A stretch of DNA of 64,000 nucleotides from Blastococcus mobilis (GCF_900188025.1 NZ_FZNO01000011.1:1-64000); one strand, 5' to 3'. Shown: positions 32,271 through 42,960, counted from the first letter of the stretch. A program made the numbers and translations. Notes: generated from the letters alone by a model not told the origin.

Positions 32271-33719
32271 GTGAAGAGCACCATCGAGGAACTGGGCCCC
32301 ACGCGGGTCCGGATGGCGATCGAGGTGCCTTGGGGGGACCTGGACCACGCCTTCGGCGAGGTCTACAAGGAGCTGGGCAAGCAGGTGCGCGTGCCCGGCT
32401 TCCGCCCGGGCAAGGTGCCCAATCGCGTGCTCGACCAGCGCATCGGGCGGCCGGTCGTCCTCGAGCAGGTCATCCAGCACGCGATCCCGGAGGTGTACTC
32501 CCAGGTCGTGCGCGAGAACCAGGTGCGCGTGCTCGGCCAGCCCGACATCGAGGTGACCCGCCTCGACGACAACGACACCCTCGCCTTCACCGCCGAGGTC
32601 GACGTCGCGCCGCAGCTGGAGCTGCCCCCGCTGGAGAACCTCGCCGTCACCGTGGAGGACGTCGAGGTCACCGACGAGGAGATCGACAAGCAGATCGACG
32701 TCATGCGCGAGCGCTTCGGCATGCTCACCGGCGTCGAGCGGCCCGCCCAGGACGGCGACTTCGTCTCCATCGACCTCGAGGCGAAGCTCGACGGCGAGGT
32801 GCTGGAGGACGGTTCGACCACCGGCATGTCCTACGAGGTGGGCTCCGGCAACCTCATGGCGGGCCTGGACGACGCGATCCGCGGGCTGTCCGCCGACGAG
32901 AGCAAGACGTTCACCACCGCGCTGCTGTCCGGGCCGAACGCGGGCCAGGACGCCGAGGTGACCGTCACGGTCCGCTCGGTGAAGACCAAGGACCTCCCCG
33001 AGCTCGACGACGAGTTCGCCCAGACGGCGAGCGAGTTCGACACCCTGGCCGAGCTGCGCGACGACGTCCGCACCCGGCTGGCTCGCACCAAGACGCTGGG
33101 CCAGGGCGCAGAGGCACGCGACAAGCTGGTCGACCACCTGATCGAGGTCGTCGAGGTCCCGATCCCGGAGAACCTCGTCGAGCGCGAGATCGAGTGGCGC
33201 AACCGCGCCTTCGAGCAGGAGCTGCAGCAGGCCGGCATGGACTGGGACAGCTTCCTGTCGATGTCCGGTGTCGAGAACCGCGAGGCCTACGACGCCGACC
33301 AGCGCACGACCGTCGAGCAGGCGGTGAAGACGCAGTTCATCCTCGACGCGATCGCCGACGCCCGTGAGGTCACCGTCGACAACGACGACCTCTCCGCGCA
33401 GATCATGGCGCAGGCCCAGCGCAGCCGGATGAGCCCGGAGCAGTACGCCCAGCAGCTGCAGCAGGGCGGCAACATCGCCGAGTTCGTCGCCGACGTCCGC
33501 CGCACCAAGACGCTGGCCCAGCTCCTGGAGGAGACGACGATCACCGACGCGTCGGGCAACGTCGTCGACCTCGAGGCGCTGCGCCCGCAGACCGTGCGGG
33601 CCGCCCAGCCCGCCGCCGACGAGACGACCGAGGACGCGGCCACCGAGGACCCGGCCACCGGGGACGCGGCCACCGAGGACGCGGCCACCGAGGAGTCCGG
33701 GGACGCGCCGAAGGCCTGA
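32271..33719 (+). CDS. tig: Trigger factor
   Basis: A 482-residue ribosome-associated chaperone and peptidyl-prolyl isomerase. The ribosome-binding signature is GFRPGKVPNRVLDQRIG near residue 45; the FKBP-type PPIase domain spans about 150-240 (ARPAQDGDFVSIDLEAKLDG-like segment); the helical C-terminal chaperone domain follows. The last 50 residues are an Ala/Thr/Glu/Asp repeat tail coded by near-repeats of GAGGACGCGGCCACC. GTG 32271 is preceded by GAGGAG. The position before clpP1-clpP2-clpX is conserved in bacteria. Confidence 0.97.
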   Translation: MKSTIEELGPTRVRMAIEVPWGDLDHAFGEVYKELGKQVRVPGFRPGKVPNRVLDQRIGRPVVLEQVIQHAIPEVYSQVVRENQVRVLGQPDIEVTRLDDNDTLAFTAEVDVAPQLELPPLENLAVTVEDVEVTDEEIDKQIDVMRERFGMLTGVERPAQDGDFVSIDLEAKLDGEVLEDGSTTGMSYEVGSGNLMAGLDDAIRGLSADESKTFTTALLSGPNAGQDAEVTVTVRSVKTKDLPELDDEFAQTASEFDTLAELRDDVRTRLARTKTLGQGAEARDKLVDHLIEVVEVPIPENLVEREIEWRNRAFEQELQQAGMDWDSFLSMSGVENREAYDADQRTTVEQAVKTQFILDAIADAREVTVDNDDLSAQIMAQAQRSRMSPEQYAQQLQQGGNIAEFVADVRRTKTLAQLLEETTITDASGNVVDLEALRPQTVRAAQPAADETTEDAATEDPATGDAATEDAATEESGDAPKA

Positions 33720-33735
33720 CAGAAGACCCGTCCGA

Positions 33736-33773
33736 CGACGCCGTCCTGCCCCGACCGGGGCGGGGCGGCGTCG
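33736..33773 (+). terminator. Terminator after tig
   Basis: Outer stem CGACGCCG/CGGCGTCG with an inner CCCCGACCGGGG hairpin, 16 nt after the tig stop and followed by CTCGTTT. Confidence 0.75.
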
Positions 33774-33792
33774 CTCGTTTCCGCGACTTTCG

Positions 33793-33810
33793 CTGCGCCG
33801 TCGGCGAACA
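33793..33810 (-). promoter_or_regulatory. Candidate ClgR-binding site upstream of clpP1P2
   Basis: On the minus strand the 18 bases read TGTTCGCCGACGGCGCAG. They match 17 of 18 positions of the corynebacterial ClgR consensus as I recall it (core CGCYNANRGCG). ClgR activates clp genes in actinobacteria. No clgR gene is in this window. Confidence 0.55.
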
Positions 33811-33964
33811 CTGCCCCGAGCGGGAGTGTGTCGTCGGGGGTCCGCGTTAGGGTCGACAGGACTCAGGCGATCGCCGGGGGGTACCGCCTCCCGGGGGGCC
33901 GTTCAAGCCCGCACCACCCACCGAGACCGACCGCTCAGACAGTTCTACGGAGGTCACCGCACCC

Positions 33965-34603
33965 GTGAGCATTACCGACCCGAACCTGGCGGGCGCGCCC
34001 TTGATGCGCGGCGCCGGCGGAATGATGAACCTCGGCGACTCCGTCTACGAGCGCCTGCTGCGCGAGCGCATCATCTTCTTGGGCAGCCAGGTCGACGACG
34101 TCATCGCCAACCAGCTGGCCGCCCAGATGCTGCTGTTGTCCGCAGAGGACCCCAAGCGCGACATCCACCTGTACATCAACTCGCCCGGCGGTTCCGTGAG
34201 CGCCGGCATGGCGATCTACGACACGATGCAGTTCATCGACTGCGACGTCGCCACCTACGGCATGGGCCTGGCCGCCTCGATGGGCCAGTTCCTGCTCACC
34301 GCCGGCACGGCGGGCAAGCGCTACGCCCTGCCGCACGCGCGGATCATGATGCACCAGCCGTCCGCGGGCGTCGGTGGTACCGCCGCCGACATCGCCATCC
34401 AGGCCGACCTGTTCCGGCGGACGAAGACCGAGCTGAACGAGTTGCAGTCGCTGCACACCGGCCAGTCGGTCGAGCAGATCGAGAAGGACTCCGACCGCGA
34501 CCGCTGGTTCACCGCCCAGGAGGCCCTCCAGTACGGCATGGTCGATCACGTGGTCAGCCGCGCGGCGATGACCGGCAGCGCCAACCCGGTCACGGACAAC
34601 TGA
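33965..34603 (+). CDS. clpP1: ATP-dependent Clp protease proteolytic subunit 1
   Basis: A 212-residue serine protease subunit. Catalytic Ser is in [14 protein letters not shown], His in [10 protein letters not shown], with [10 protein letters not shown] in between as the oxyanion/substrate strand. It forms a mixed barrel with ClpP2, loaded by ClpX or ClpC. GTG start; the AGTTCTACGGAGGTC upstream gives a good ribosome site. Only 20 nt separate it from clpP2, so they form one operon. Confidence 0.96.
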   Translation: MSITDPNLAGAPLMRGAGGMMNLGDSVYERLLRERIIFLGSQVDDVIANQLAAQMLLLSAEDPKRDIHLYINSPGGSVSAGMAIYDTMQFIDCDVATYGMGLAASMGQFLLTAGTAGKRYALPHARIMMHQPSAGVGGTAADIAIQADLFRRTKTELNELQSLHTGQSVEQIEKDSDRDRWFTAQEALQYGMVDHVVSRAAMTGSANPVTDN

Positions 34604-34623
34604 CGGTTCGGAGGAACTGACCC

Positions 34624-35253
34624 ATGAGCTTCGAGATGCCCTCCAGCCGGTACATCCTGCCTTCCTTCGTGGAGCGCACGAGCTACGGCATGAAGGAGTC
34701 CAACCCCTACAACAAGCTCTTCGAGGAACGGATCATCTTCCTCGGCGTGCAGATCGACGACGCGTCGGCCAACGACGTGATGGCCCAGCTCATCACGCTG
34801 GAGTCCGCCGACCCCGACCGTGACATCACGATCTACATCAACTCGCCCGGTGGCTCGTTCACCTCGCTGATGGCGATCTACGACACGATGATGTTCGTCC
34901 GCCCGGACATCCAGACCGTCTGCATGGGGCAGGCCGCCTCGGCCGCCGCCGTCCTGCTCGCGGCCGGGACGCCGGGCAAGCGACTGGCCCTGCCGTACTC
35001 CCGCGTGCTCATCCACCAGCCCTCGGGCGAGGCGGGCGGCCAGGTGTCCGACCTGGAGATCCACGCCGCCGAGATCCAGCGCGTGCGCTCGCAGATGGAG
35101 GAGATTCTGGCGCGGCACACCGGCCGGTCGGTCGACCAGGTCCGTGCCGACATCGACCGCGACAAGATCCTCACCGCCCCGGAGGCGAAGGAGTACGGCA
35201 TCGTCGACGAGGTCATCCAGAGCCGGAAGCTCAACGCCCTTCCCGCGCTCTGA
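34624..35253 (+). CDS. clpP2: ATP-dependent Clp protease proteolytic subunit 2
   Basis: A 209-residue second ClpP paralogue. Catalytic Ser is in [16 protein letters not shown] and His in [11 protein letters not shown]. Actinobacteria carry ClpP1 and ClpP2, which must assemble together to be active. ATG 34624 with GGAGGAA upstream. It ends before a strong hairpin; clpX starts 310 bp later with its own leader. Confidence 0.96.
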   Translation: MSFEMPSSRYILPSFVERTSYGMKESNPYNKLFEERIIFLGVQIDDASANDVMAQLITLESADPDRDITIYINSPGGSFTSLMAIYDTMMFVRPDIQTVCMGQAASAAAVLLAAGTPGKRLALPYSRVLIHQPSGEAGGQVSDLEIHAAEIQRVRSQMEEILARHTGRSVDQVRADIDRDKILTAPEAKEYGIVDEVIQSRKLNALPAL

Positions 35254-35563
35254 CCCGTCGGGACGGGTCGAGGCCGCGACACGCGCGGCCTCGGCCCGTA
35301 CCGTCCTAGGAGCCGGGGATCGAGGGACAGAGGGCGCCTGGGGGACAGAAGTGGGACGGTCGCCGCAACCGGGTGAGTCATTGCCCGTCGACGTCGACAG
35401 TCGGGGTTACGGTCTTCGAGAGCCCGATCCCCGGCAGCGCAGTGCCGGGAGATGACCCTCGCGGGGCAGCCCGGACCATGAGGCCGATCAGGGGCAGAGC
35501 AGCCAGAATCAATCCGCAGGCTCCTGGGACCAGGACCAGCGATTCACAGGTGGAGGTCAGCAG
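35254..35563. other. clpP2-clpX intergenic region
   Basis: 310 bp without a gene. It holds the hairpin at 35269-35293 just after clpP2, a second small hairpin CCCGGCA-N6-TGCCGGG at 35430-35449, and presumably the clpX promoter. No clear -10/-35 pair was seen. Confidence 0.4.
35269..35293 (+). terminator. Hairpin terminator after clpP2
   Basis: Perfect 10-bp stem CGAGGCCGCG/CGCGGCCTCG with a 5-nt loop, 15 nt after the clpP2 stop. Confidence 0.7.
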
Positions 35564-36838
35564 GTGGCACGAATCGGTGAGAGTGGTGACCTGCTCAAGT
35601 GCTCGTTCTGCGGGAAGAGCCAGAAGCAGGTCAAGAAGCTCATCGCGGGCCCCGGGGTCTACATCTGCGACGAGTGCATCGACCTCTGCAACGAGATCAT
35701 CGAGGAAGAGCTCTCGGAGTCCTCTGATCTGAAGTTCGACGAGCTGCCGAAGCCGAAGGAGATCCACGACTTCCTCGAGCAGTACGTCATCGGCCAGGAC
35801 AAGGCCAAGCGGACCCTGTCGGTCGCCGTCTACAACCACTACAAGCGAATCCAGGCCGGTGGTGACCGCGCCTCCCGTGACGAGGGTGTGGAGCTGGCCA
35901 AGTCCAACATCCTGCTGATGGGGCCGACCGGGTGCGGCAAGACGCACCTGGCGCAGACCCTCGCCCGGATGCTGAACGTGCCCTTCGCGATCGCCGACGC
36001 CACGGCGCTGACCGAGGCCGGCTACGTGGGTGAGGACGTCGAGAACATCCTGCTGAAGCTGATCCAGGCCGCCGACTACGACGTCAAGCGGGCCGAGACC
36101 GGCATCATCTACATCGACGAGGTCGACAAGATCGCCCGCAAGAGCGAGAACCCGTCGATCACCCGCGACGTCTCCGGTGAGGGCGTGCAGCAGGCTCTGC
36201 TGAAGATCCTCGAGGGGACGACGGCGTCGGTGCCTCCGCAGGGTGGTCGCAAGCACCCGCACCAGGAGTTCATCCAGATCGACACGACGAACGTGCTGTT
36301 CATCGTGGGTGGCGCGTTCGCCGGCCTCGAGAAGGTCATCGAGCAGCGCACGAGCAAGCAGGGGATCGGCTTCGGTGCCGAGATCCGCGGCAAGGCAGAG
36401 ATCGCCGAGGCCAACGCCTTCGCCGAGGTCATGCCGGAGGACCTGCTCAAGTTCGGCATGATCCCCGAGTTCATCGGCCGGCTCCCGGTCATCACCAGCG
36501 TGCAGAAGCTCGACCGTGAGGCGCTGATCAACATCCTCACCGAGCCGAAGAACGCACTGGTGCGCCAGTACCGGAAGCTCTTCGAGCTCGACGGCGTCGA
36601 CCTGGAGTTCACCGACGACGCACTCGAGGCGGTCGCCGACCAGGCCATCCTCCGTGGCACCGGCGCCCGCGGCCTCCGCGCGATCATGGAGGAGGTGCTC
36701 CAGTCGGTGATGTACGACATCCCCAGCCGGGAGGACGTCGCCTCCGTGGTGATCAGCAAGGAGGTCGTCCTGGAGCACGTGAACCCGACGATCGTCCCGC
36801 GCAAGCCCACCCGCGAGCGCCGCGAGAAGTCCGCCTAG
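35564..36838 (+). CDS. clpX: ATP-dependent Clp protease ATP-binding subunit ClpX
   Basis: A 424-residue AAA+ unfoldase. The zinc-binding domain has CSFCGKSQ and CDECIDLC (C4 type). Walker A is [12 protein letters not shown], Walker [12 protein letters not shown], the pore loop GYVGEDVE, and the sensor-2 region [11 protein letters not shown]. It unfolds tagged proteins for ClpP1P2. GTG 35564 with GGAGGTCAGCAG upstream. Followed by a hairpin terminator. Confidence 0.97.
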   Translation: MARIGESGDLLKCSFCGKSQKQVKKLIAGPGVYICDECIDLCNEIIEEELSESSDLKFDELPKPKEIHDFLEQYVIGQDKAKRTLSVAVYNHYKRIQAGGDRASRDEGVELAKSNILLMGPTGCGKTHLAQTLARMLNVPFAIADATALTEAGYVGEDVENILLKLIQAADYDVKRAETGIIYIDEVDKIARKSENPSITRDVSGEGVQQALLKILEGTTASVPPQGGRKHPHQEFIQIDTTNVLFIVGGAFAGLEKVIEQRTSKQGIGFGAEIRGKAEIAEANAFAEVMPEDLLKFGMIPEFIGRLPVITSVQKLDREALINILTEPKNALVRQYRKLFELDGVDLEFTDDALEAVADQAILRGTGARGLRAIMEEVLQSVMYDIPSREDVASVVISKEVVLEHVNPTIVPRKPTRERREKSA

Positions 36839-36846
36839 CCGTACGC

Positions 36847-36887
36847 GGCAAGCGAGCCCGTCCCCGGCCAGGGGGCGGGCTCGTTGC
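36847..36887 (+). terminator. Terminator after clpX
   Basis: Imperfect long hairpin: arms GAGCCCG...CGGGCTC extended by TCCCC/GGGGG, 8 nt after the clpX stop. Confidence 0.65.
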
Positions 36888-36903
36888 CTGTGTGGGTGCT
36901 GAG

Positions 36904-36956
36904 CGTGTGCGCTGACGCCCGGTTCGAGGGCCGAAAACCGGGCGGCAGCGCACACG
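36904..36956. repeat. Long palindrome, left of the AbiEi/DUF559 gene
   Basis: Two 21-nt arms (36904-36924 and 36936-36956) complementary at 20 of 21 positions, with an 11-nt centre. The arm core GTGCGCTGACGCCCGGTT also forms the arm of the palindrome at 37942-37988 on the other side of the gene. Confidence 0.9.
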
Positions 36957-37026
36957 CCGAGGTGGGGCTGTCCACAGATTCCGGCTGAAGCGGCCACCGG
37001 AGGCCACAGCTGGACACGCTCCGTCC

Positions 37027-37950
37027 GTGGCGCACGAGGTCGAGGCGGTCGTCGGGCCGGACGGGTGGATCACCTGGGACGCGCTGACCGCGCGGGTCGA
37101 CCGGAAGACGGTGGCCAGTTGGGTCGGTGGTGGACGCCTCCATCGCATCCAGCCAGGCGTCTACGCCGTTCCCTCCGCCGCCGGTGATTGGCGGATCCGG
37201 TTGGCGGCCGCCGTCAGGGCCTGTGACGGCGTGGCCAGCCACCGGACCGCGCTGACGCTGTGGGACCTGCTGCCGCCCGAACCTCGGGCGCCGATCCATC
37301 TGACGGTGGCGCACAGCCGGAGCGGCCGCGGCACCAGTGGCGTCGCCCTGCACCGGACGCGCTGTCTCGACCAAGCGGTCCGCCGGGTCGACGGCCTCCC
37401 CGTCACGTGCGTCGAGCGAGCGGTGCTGGACTCGTGGGGTCGGCCCGCTGGCCTCACGCGGTCGGAAGTTCGCGCGGCCGCGATCGACGCCGTCCGTCGG
37501 CGACTGTGCTCCCCTCGGGACCTGCTGCGGGAGGTGGAGCGGAGGCCGTGCCTGCCCGGGCGCGCCGCGCTCGTCGACCTCGTCCGCCTGCTCGCCGAAG
37601 GATGCCGGAGCGAGCTGGAGATCTGGGGCTGCCTGCACGTGCTGCGCGGACCTGGCATGCCGGCGTTCACGCTGCAGCGGCCGGTCGAGGTAGCGGGGGA
37701 GCGGTTCGTGCTCGACGCCGCGTGCGATGAGGTGCTGCTCGCGGTGGAGATGGACGGCGCCAGCTTCCACGGCTCCCGTCAGCAGCGGGAACGGGACATC
37801 CGCCGGGACGCGCTCCTGGCCTCCGTCGGCTGGCAGACCCTCCGGTTCGGCTTCCGGCGCCTGACCGGCTCCCCGGACGCCTGCCGTCACGACATCCGGT
37901 CGACCTACCACGCCCGGCGACAGCTGCTGCGCCTGGACGGAGTGCGCTGA
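37027..37950 (+). CDS. AbiEi-like N-terminal domain plus DUF559 (Vsr-like nuclease fold) protein
   Basis: A 307-residue protein. The N-terminal 60 residues (ITWDALTARVDRKTVASWV, then GGRLHRIQPGVYAVP) match the winged-helix of AbiEi-type antitoxins, although no AbiEii toxin is adjacent. The C-terminal third has the DUF559/Vsr-like pattern: SELEIWG, VLDAACDEVLLAVEMDGASF with the Asp and ExD residues of a PD-(D/E)XK core, and GWQTLRFGFRRL. It is a common solitary gene in actinobacteria with no proven role. GTG 37027. Each side carries a long palindrome with the same arms, and the stop codon lies inside the right one. Confidence 0.8.
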   Translation: MAHEVEAVVGPDGWITWDALTARVDRKTVASWVGGGRLHRIQPGVYAVPSAAGDWRIRLAAAVRACDGVASHRTALTLWDLLPPEPRAPIHLTVAHSRSGRGTSGVALHRTRCLDQAVRRVDGLPVTCVERAVLDSWGRPAGLTRSEVRAAAIDAVRRRLCSPRDLLREVERRPCLPGRAALVDLVRLLAEGCRSELEIWGCLHVLRGPGMPAFTLQRPVEVAGERFVLDAACDEVLLAVEMDGASFHGSRQQRERDIRRDALLASVGWQTLRFGFRRLTGSPDACRHDIRSTYHARRQLLRLDGVR

Positions 37951-37988
37951 CGCCCGGTTCTGAGCACCAGAACCGGGCGTCAGCGCAC
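37942..37988. repeat. Long perfect palindrome, right of the AbiEi/DUF559 gene
   Basis: Two exact 21-nt arms (37942-37962 and 37968-37988) around a 5-nt loop. The arm core GTGCGCTGACGCCCGGTT equals the left palindrome's. It includes the stop codon of the DUF559 gene and ends 4 nt before the convergent valS stop, so it may act as a two-way terminator. Confidence 0.93.
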
Positions 37989-37992
37989 CCGC

Positions 37993-40605
37993 TCAGTCCG
38001 CGACCGGTGCCAGGACGACGTCGACCGTGAGCGGGCCGGTGCCGGCCACCACCGACAGCGTGGCGATGCGGCCTGCGTCGACCAGGTCCGACCGGGCGGC
38101 GTCCACGAGGGCGACCTGCGCCTCCGGGGCGATCACGGTCACCGTCTCGACGTCGGCCCGCATGGAGACCTTGGCGTCGGACTTCGCCTTGCGCACCCCG
38201 GCCAGCGCCTCGGCCGCCGCCGTCACCACGGCGGGGTCACCGCCGGTGGGCAGCTCGGAGGTCACCGGCCACGGCGCGCGGTGCACCGAACCCGCCTGCC
38301 ACCACGACCACACCTCCTCGGTCACGAACGGCAGCACCGGCGCGAACAGGCGTAGCTGCACCGCGAGCGCCAGCGCGAGAGCCGCCTGAGCAGACTCCGC
38401 CGCCGCGTCGGACCGGTACGCCCGGGACTTCACCAGCTCGACGTAGTCGTCGCAGAACGACCAGAAGAACGTCTCGGTGACCTCGAGGGCGCGCGTGTAG
38501 TTGTAGGCGTCCATCGCGGCGGTCGCCTCGTCCACCACGGTGGCCAGCGACGCCAGCAGTCCCTGGTCGATGGGCTCGGTGATCTTCCCGGCGGCCGCCT
38601 GCAGGTCGACCGAGCCGGCGCCCAGCCCCAGCACGAACTTGCCGACGTTGAGGATCTTCATGGCCAGCCGCCGGCCGACCTTCATCTGCGCCTCGTCGAA
38701 CGGCGAGTCCGCCCCCGGCCGGGCACCCGCGGCACGCCAGCGGACGGCGTCGGTGCCGTAGCGCTCGAGGACGTCGATCGGCGTGGTGGCGTTGCCCTTC
38801 GACTTCGACATCTTCTTGCGGTCCGGGTCGACCACGAAGCCGGAGATCGTGGCGTGCGTCCAGGGCACCGTGCCGTGCTCGAAGTGCGCGCGGACGACGG
38901 TGGAGAACAGCCAGGTCCGGATGATGTCGTGGGCCTGCGGCCGCTGGTCCATCGGGAAGACCTTCGCGAACAGCTCCGGGTCGGTGTCCCAGCCCGAGGC
39001 GACCTGCGGCGACAGCGACGACGTCGCCCAGGTGTCCATGACGTCGGGGTCGGCCATGAACCCGCCCGGCTTGCCGCGCTGGTCCTCGGTGTAGCCGTCC
39101 GGCACGTCGGACGACGGGTCGACCGGCAGCGCCGACTCGGGTGCCAGCAGCGGGTCGGAGTAGTCGGGCTCGCCCTCGGCGTCCAGCCGGTACCAGACCG
39201 GGAACGGCACCCCGAAGAAGCGCTGGCGGCTGATCAGCCAGTCGCCGTTGAGGCCCTCGACCCAGTTGTCGTAGCGGTGCCGCATGTGCTCGGGCACCCA
39301 CTGGATCTCCCGGCCACGCGCGACGAGGGCGTCGCGCAGGTCGGCGTCCCGGCCGCCGTTGCGGATGTACCACTGGCGGGTGGTGACGATCTCGAGCGGG
39401 CGCTCGCCCTTCTCGAAGAACTTCACCGGGTGGGTGATCGGCTTCGGCTCACCCTCCAGGTCGCCGGACTCGCGCAGCATTTCCACGATCCGCTGCTGGG
39501 CACTGAAGACGGTCTTGCCCGCCAGCTCCGCGTAGGGCTGCGCGGGCACGTCGGCCGGCGGTTCGGCGAGGAGCCGGCCGTCCCAGCCGACGATCGCGCG
39601 GGTCGGCAGCTGCAGCTCCCGCCACCAGGTCACGTCGTTGAGGTCGCCGAAGGTGCAGATCATCGCGATGCCGGAGCCCTTGTCGGGCTCCGCGAGCCGG
39701 TGCGCGAGGACCGGCACCTCGACGTCGAACAGCGGCGTCCGCACCGTCTGACCGAACAGCGGCTGGTAGCGCTCGTCGTCGGGGTGGGCGACCAGGGCGA
39801 CGCAGGCGGGGATCAGCTCGGGCCGGGTGGTCTCGATGAAGACCGGGCCGGAGGGGCCGGCGAAGGCGATCCGGTGGTAGGCGCCGGGGCGCTCGCGGTC
39901 CTCGAGCTCGGCCTGGGCCACGGCGGTCCGGAAGGTGATGTCCCAGAGGGTCGGCGCCTCCTGGGCGTAGGCCTCACCGCGGGCGAGGTTGTGCAGGAAC
40001 ATCCGCTGCGCCGTGGCCCGCGAGGACTCCGAGATCGTCCGGTACACGTTCGACCAGTCGACCGAGAGCCCGACCCGGCGCCAGAGCTTCTCGTACTCGG
40101 CCTCGTCCTCCTCGGTCAGCCGCATGCACAGCTCGACGAAGTTCCGCCGGGAGATCGGGAGCTGGTCCTTCGACGGCTTCTCCGGGGGCTCGAACGACGG
40201 GTCGTAGGGCAGCGCGGGGTCGCAGCGAACGCCGTAGTAGTTCTGCACCCGGCGCTCGGTCGGCAGCCCGTTGTCGTCCCAGCCCATCGGGTAGAAGACG
40301 TGCTTGCCGCGCATCCGCTGGTAGCGGGCGACGAAGTCGGTGTGGGTGTAGCTGAAGACGTGTCCCACGTGCAGCGAGCCGCTCGCCGTCGGCGGGGGAG
40401 TGTCGATGGAGTAGATCTGCTCGCGCGGCGTCGCGGGGTCCAGCGCCGCGGCCCGGTCGAAGGCGTAGGTGTCGTCGGACGCCCAGCGCTCGACCCACTT
40501 CTCCTCCAGCCCGTCGATCGACGGCTTCTCGGGTACGCCGACGGTCGCTCCCGGGTCGGCCGCAATCTCGACGGCACCTTCCGGGGTCGCGATGCGGGTA
40601 TCCAT
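37993..40605 (-). CDS. valS: Valyl-tRNA synthetase
   Basis: An 870-residue class I synthetase. The HIGH motif is [15 protein letters not shown] with PPTAS before it, the editing (CP1) domain carries [20 protein letters not shown], and [12 protein letters not shown] is the KMSKS loop. A helical anticodon-binding domain and C-terminal coiled coil follow. ATG 40605 is used; an in-frame ATG at 40614 gives three more residues and neither has a clear ribosome site. The enzyme charges tRNA-Val with valine. It is convergent with the DUF559 gene and divergent from yccF. Confidence 0.96.
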   Translation of the reverse strand: MDTRIATPEGAVEIAADPGATVGVPEKPSIDGLEEKWVERWASDDTYAFDRAAALDPATPREQIYSIDTPPPTASGSLHVGHVFSYTHTDFVARYQRMRGKHVFYPMGWDDNGLPTERRVQNYYGVRCDPALPYDPSFEPPEKPSKDQLPISRRNFVELCMRLTEEDEAEYEKLWRRVGLSVDWSNVYRTISESSRATAQRMFLHNLARGEAYAQEAPTLWDITFRTAVAQAELEDRERPGAYHRIAFAGPSGPVFIETTRPELIPACVALVAHPDDERYQPLFGQTVRTPLFDVEVPVLAHRLAEPDKGSGIAMICTFGDLNDVTWWRELQLPTRAIVGWDGRLLAEPPADVPAQPYAELAGKTVFSAQQRIVEMLRESGDLEGEPKPITHPVKFFEKGERPLEIVTTRQWYIRNGGRDADLRDALVARGREIQWVPEHMRHRYDNWVEGLNGDWLISRQRFFGVPFPVWYRLDAEGEPDYSDPLLAPESALPVDPSSDVPDGYTEDQRGKPGGFMADPDVMDTWATSSLSPQVASGWDTDPELFAKVFPMDQRPQAHDIIRTWLFSTVVRAHFEHGTVPWTHATISGFVVDPDRKKMSKSKGNATTPIDVLERYGTDAVRWRAAGARPGADSPFDEAQMKVGRRLAMKILNVGKFVLGLGAGSVDLQAAAGKITEPIDQGLLASLATVVDEATAAMDAYNYTRALEVTETFFWSFCDDYVELVKSRAYRSDAAAESAQAALALALAVQLRLFAPVLPFVTEEVWSWWQAGSVHRAPWPVTSELPTGGDPAVVTAAAEALAGVRKAKSDAKVSMRADVETVTVIAPEAQVALVDAARSDLVDAGRIATLSVVAGTGPLTVDVVLAPVAD

Positions 40606-40710
40606 GCCTCGCATCCTAGAAAGGCACGGCAACGCGATCGCCGTCGGCGCTGTGGCCCGACCCACGGCCCGGGTGGGAACCGCCGGGCACTCCCCGCGCG
40701 TGGAACTGGT

Positions 40711-41166
40711 GTGAACACGTTGCGGCTGCTGCTGAACGTCGTCTGGCTGGTGCTGCAGGGCTGGGTGCTGGCCCTGGCCTACGCCCTGGCCGGCGTGCTC
40801 GCCTGCCTCCTGGTCGTCACCATCCCGTTCGGGATCGCCGCGTTTCGCCTGGCGTTCTTCGTGCTCTGGCCGTTCGGGCGGACCACCGTGCGGGCCCCGG
40901 ACGCCGGGGTCCCGTCGGCGCTGGGCAACCTGCTGTGGTTCCTGGTGGCCGGCTGGTGGCTGGCGCTGGTCCACATCGTCGCCGGCATCGGCTTCTGCCT
41001 GACGATCGTCGGGATCCCGTTCGGGATCGCCTCCTTCAAGCTCGCCGCCGTGGGGCTCTTCCCGCTCGGGAAGCGGGTGGTGGAGGCGGCTCCGCCGCGC
41101 GACTGGATGCACGCCGGCGGAACGGTCGTCCACGGCGGCGCCCGGGAGCCTGCGTTCGTCCGGTGA
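40711..41166 (+). CDS. YccF-family membrane protein
   Basis: A 151-residue protein made of two similar YccF halves, each a pair of membrane helices ending in the family motif: [20 protein letters not shown] in the first, [20 protein letters not shown] in the second. The role of YccF is unknown. GTG 40711. Its end lies 22 nt before folC, so co-transcription with folC is likely. Confidence 0.9.
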   Translation: MNTLRLLLNVVWLVLQGWVLALAYALAGVLACLLVVTIPFGIAAFRLAFFVLWPFGRTTVRAPDAGVPSALGNLLWFLVAGWWLALVHIVAGIGFCLTIVGIPFGIASFKLAAVGLFPLGKRVVEAAPPRDWMHAGGTVVHGGAREPAFVR

Positions 41167-41188
41167 CCGGGCTGGCATCCTGAGCAGG

Positions 41189-42556
41189 ATGAGCAACAGC
41201 AGCACCGGTGACAGCTCCCGGGACATGGCCCGGGTGGAGAAGGAGCTGCTGGCCCGCTGGCCGGAGAGCCGGCTGGAGCCCTCGCTGACCCGGATCACCG
41301 CGCTGGTGGACCTCCTCGGCTCGCCGCACCGGGCGACCCCCGTCGTCCAGGTGGCCGGCACCAACGGCAAGACGACGACGGCGCGGATGATCGACGAGCT
41401 GCTGCGCGGGTTCGGTCTGCGGGTCGGCCGCTTCACCAGCCCGCACCTGCAGTCGATCCGGGAGCGGATCGTCCTGGACGGCGAGCCGGTGAACGCCGAG
41501 CGCTTCGTCGAAACCTACGACGACATCGCCCCGTACGTGCAGATGGTCGACGCGGCCGGCGAGCACCCGATGTCCTTCTTCGAGGTCATGGTGGGCATGG
41601 CGTACGCCCTGTTCGCCGACGCGCCGGTCGACGTCGCTGTCATCGAGGTCGGTATGGGCGGTACGTGGGACGCCACCAACGTGGCCGACGCCCGCGTCGC
41701 CGTCGTCACGCCGGTGGCCCTCGACCACGCGGAGTACCTCGGGCCCGACGTCGCGACGATCGCGGGGGAGAAGGCCGGGATCATCAAGGCCGACGCGATC
41801 GCGGTGCTCGCCCACCAGCAGCCGGGGGCGCTGGACGCCCTGGTCCGGCGGGCCGTCGACGTGGAGGCGGTCGTCGCGCGCGAGGGCACCGAGTTCGGCG
41901 TCCTGGAGCGGCGGGTCGCCGTCGGCGGGCAGCAGGTGCGCCTGCAGGGTCTCGGCGGGGAGTACGAGGAAATCTTCCTGCCGCTGTTCGGGGCCCACCA
42001 GGCGCAGAACGCCGTCACCGCCCTCGCGGCGGTCGAGGCCTTCCTCGGCGCGGGCGCGGCCACCGGCCCGATCGAGCAGGAGACGGTCCGCGCCGCCTTC
42101 GCCGGTGTCCGGTCCCCGGGCCGCCTGGAGCGGGTGCGCACGTCGCCGACAGTCCTCGTGGACGCCGCGCACAACCCGGCAGGCATGGCCGCGACCGTCG
42201 ACGCGATCAAGGAGTCCTTCGACTTCACCCGGCTGGTCGGCGTCGTCGGCTGCGTGGCCGGCAAGGACGTCGCCGGGATGCTGACCGCGCTCGAGGACGT
42301 CTGCGCCGAGCTGGTCGTCACCCAGAACAGCTCCTCGCGGGCGATGCCCGCTGACGAGCTGGGCGCACTGGCCGTCGACGTCTTCGGCGCCGACCGGGTC
42401 AGCGTCTCGCCGCGGCTACCCGAAGCCCTGACGGAGGCGATGGAGCTGGCCGAGGCCGGTCCGGACGACGCTCTCGGCGGGTCGGGCGTGCTGGTGACCG
42501 GCAGCGTGATCACCGCGGGGGAGGCCCGCACGCTGATGGCGGGACCCCAGGCATGA
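41189..42556 (+). CDS. folC: Bifunctional folylpolyglutamate/dihydrofolate synthase
   Basis: A 455-residue Mur-ligase-family enzyme. The ATP-binding loop is [13 protein letters not shown], followed by [15 protein letters not shown], the [13 protein letters not shown] helix, [13 protein letters not shown], and the C-terminal domain start [10 protein letters not shown]. It adds glutamates to folates and may couple dihydropteroate to glutamate. ATG 41189 follows GAGCAGG. It overlaps the DUF4233 gene by 4 nt, and ndk follows, the common actinobacterial order. Confidence 0.96.
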   Translation: MSNSSTGDSSRDMARVEKELLARWPESRLEPSLTRITALVDLLGSPHRATPVVQVAGTNGKTTTARMIDELLRGFGLRVGRFTSPHLQSIRERIVLDGEPVNAERFVETYDDIAPYVQMVDAAGEHPMSFFEVMVGMAYALFADAPVDVAVIEVGMGGTWDATNVADARVAVVTPVALDHAEYLGPDVATIAGEKAGIIKADAIAVLAHQQPGALDALVRRAVDVEAVVAREGTEFGVLERRVAVGGQQVRLQGLGGEYEEIFLPLFGAHQAQNAVTALAAVEAFLGAGAATGPIEQETVRAAFAGVRSPGRLERVRTSPTVLVDAAHNPAGMAATVDAIKESFDFTRLVGVVGCVAGKDVAGMLTALEDVCAELVVTQNSSSRAMPADELGALAVDVFGADRVSVSPRLPEALTEAMELAEAGPDDALGGSGVLVTGSVITAGEARTLMAGPQA

Positions 42557-42960
42557 CCGCCCCGGATCCGGTCCGCGCCGGGCGGGCGCTGAACGGTGCC
42601 GCGGCCGGGATCCTCGTGCTCGAGGGCATCGCGGCACTGTTCGTCCCGCGCGGCATCGCGCAGAGCGGCGACGGGCTCACCAGCGGACGGCTCACCTACC
42701 TGCTCGTGCTGGCCGTCGTGCTGATCCTGGCCGCCGGCATCCAGCGTCGTCCGCGTGGGCTGGTGATCGGCACCGCGCTGCAGCTCCCGCTCCTGCTGAC
42801 CGGTCTCTTCTCCGGCGTCATGTGGCTGGTCGCCGGCGCCTTCGTGCTGATCTGGCTCTACCTGCTGCAGGTGCGCAAGGAGCTCCTCGGCTCACCCTTC
42901 GGAGCCCCCCGGGTACCCGAGCATGGTCATGACGACGGCGGGCCGGCGACCACCCCGTAG
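42553..42960 (+). CDS. DUF4233 membrane protein
   Basis: A 135-residue protein with four hydrophobic helices ([63 protein letters not shown]) and a polar tail. It is always found between folC and ndk in actinobacteria and its role is unknown. ATG overlaps the folC stop. The stop codon lies inside the -10 box of the ndk promoter. Confidence 0.9.
   Translation: MTAPDPVRAGRALNGAAAGILVLEGIAALFVPRGIAQSGDGLTSGRLTYLLVLAVVLILAAGIQRRPRGLVIGTALQLPLLLTGLFSGVMWLVAGAFVLIWLYLLQVRKELLGSPFGAPRVPEHGHDDGGPATTP

Noticed and set aside
37027-37950. A complete AbiE toxin-antitoxin system
   Set aside because: Only an AbiEi-like N-terminal domain is present, fused to DUF559; no AbiEii nucleotidyltransferase lies next to it.
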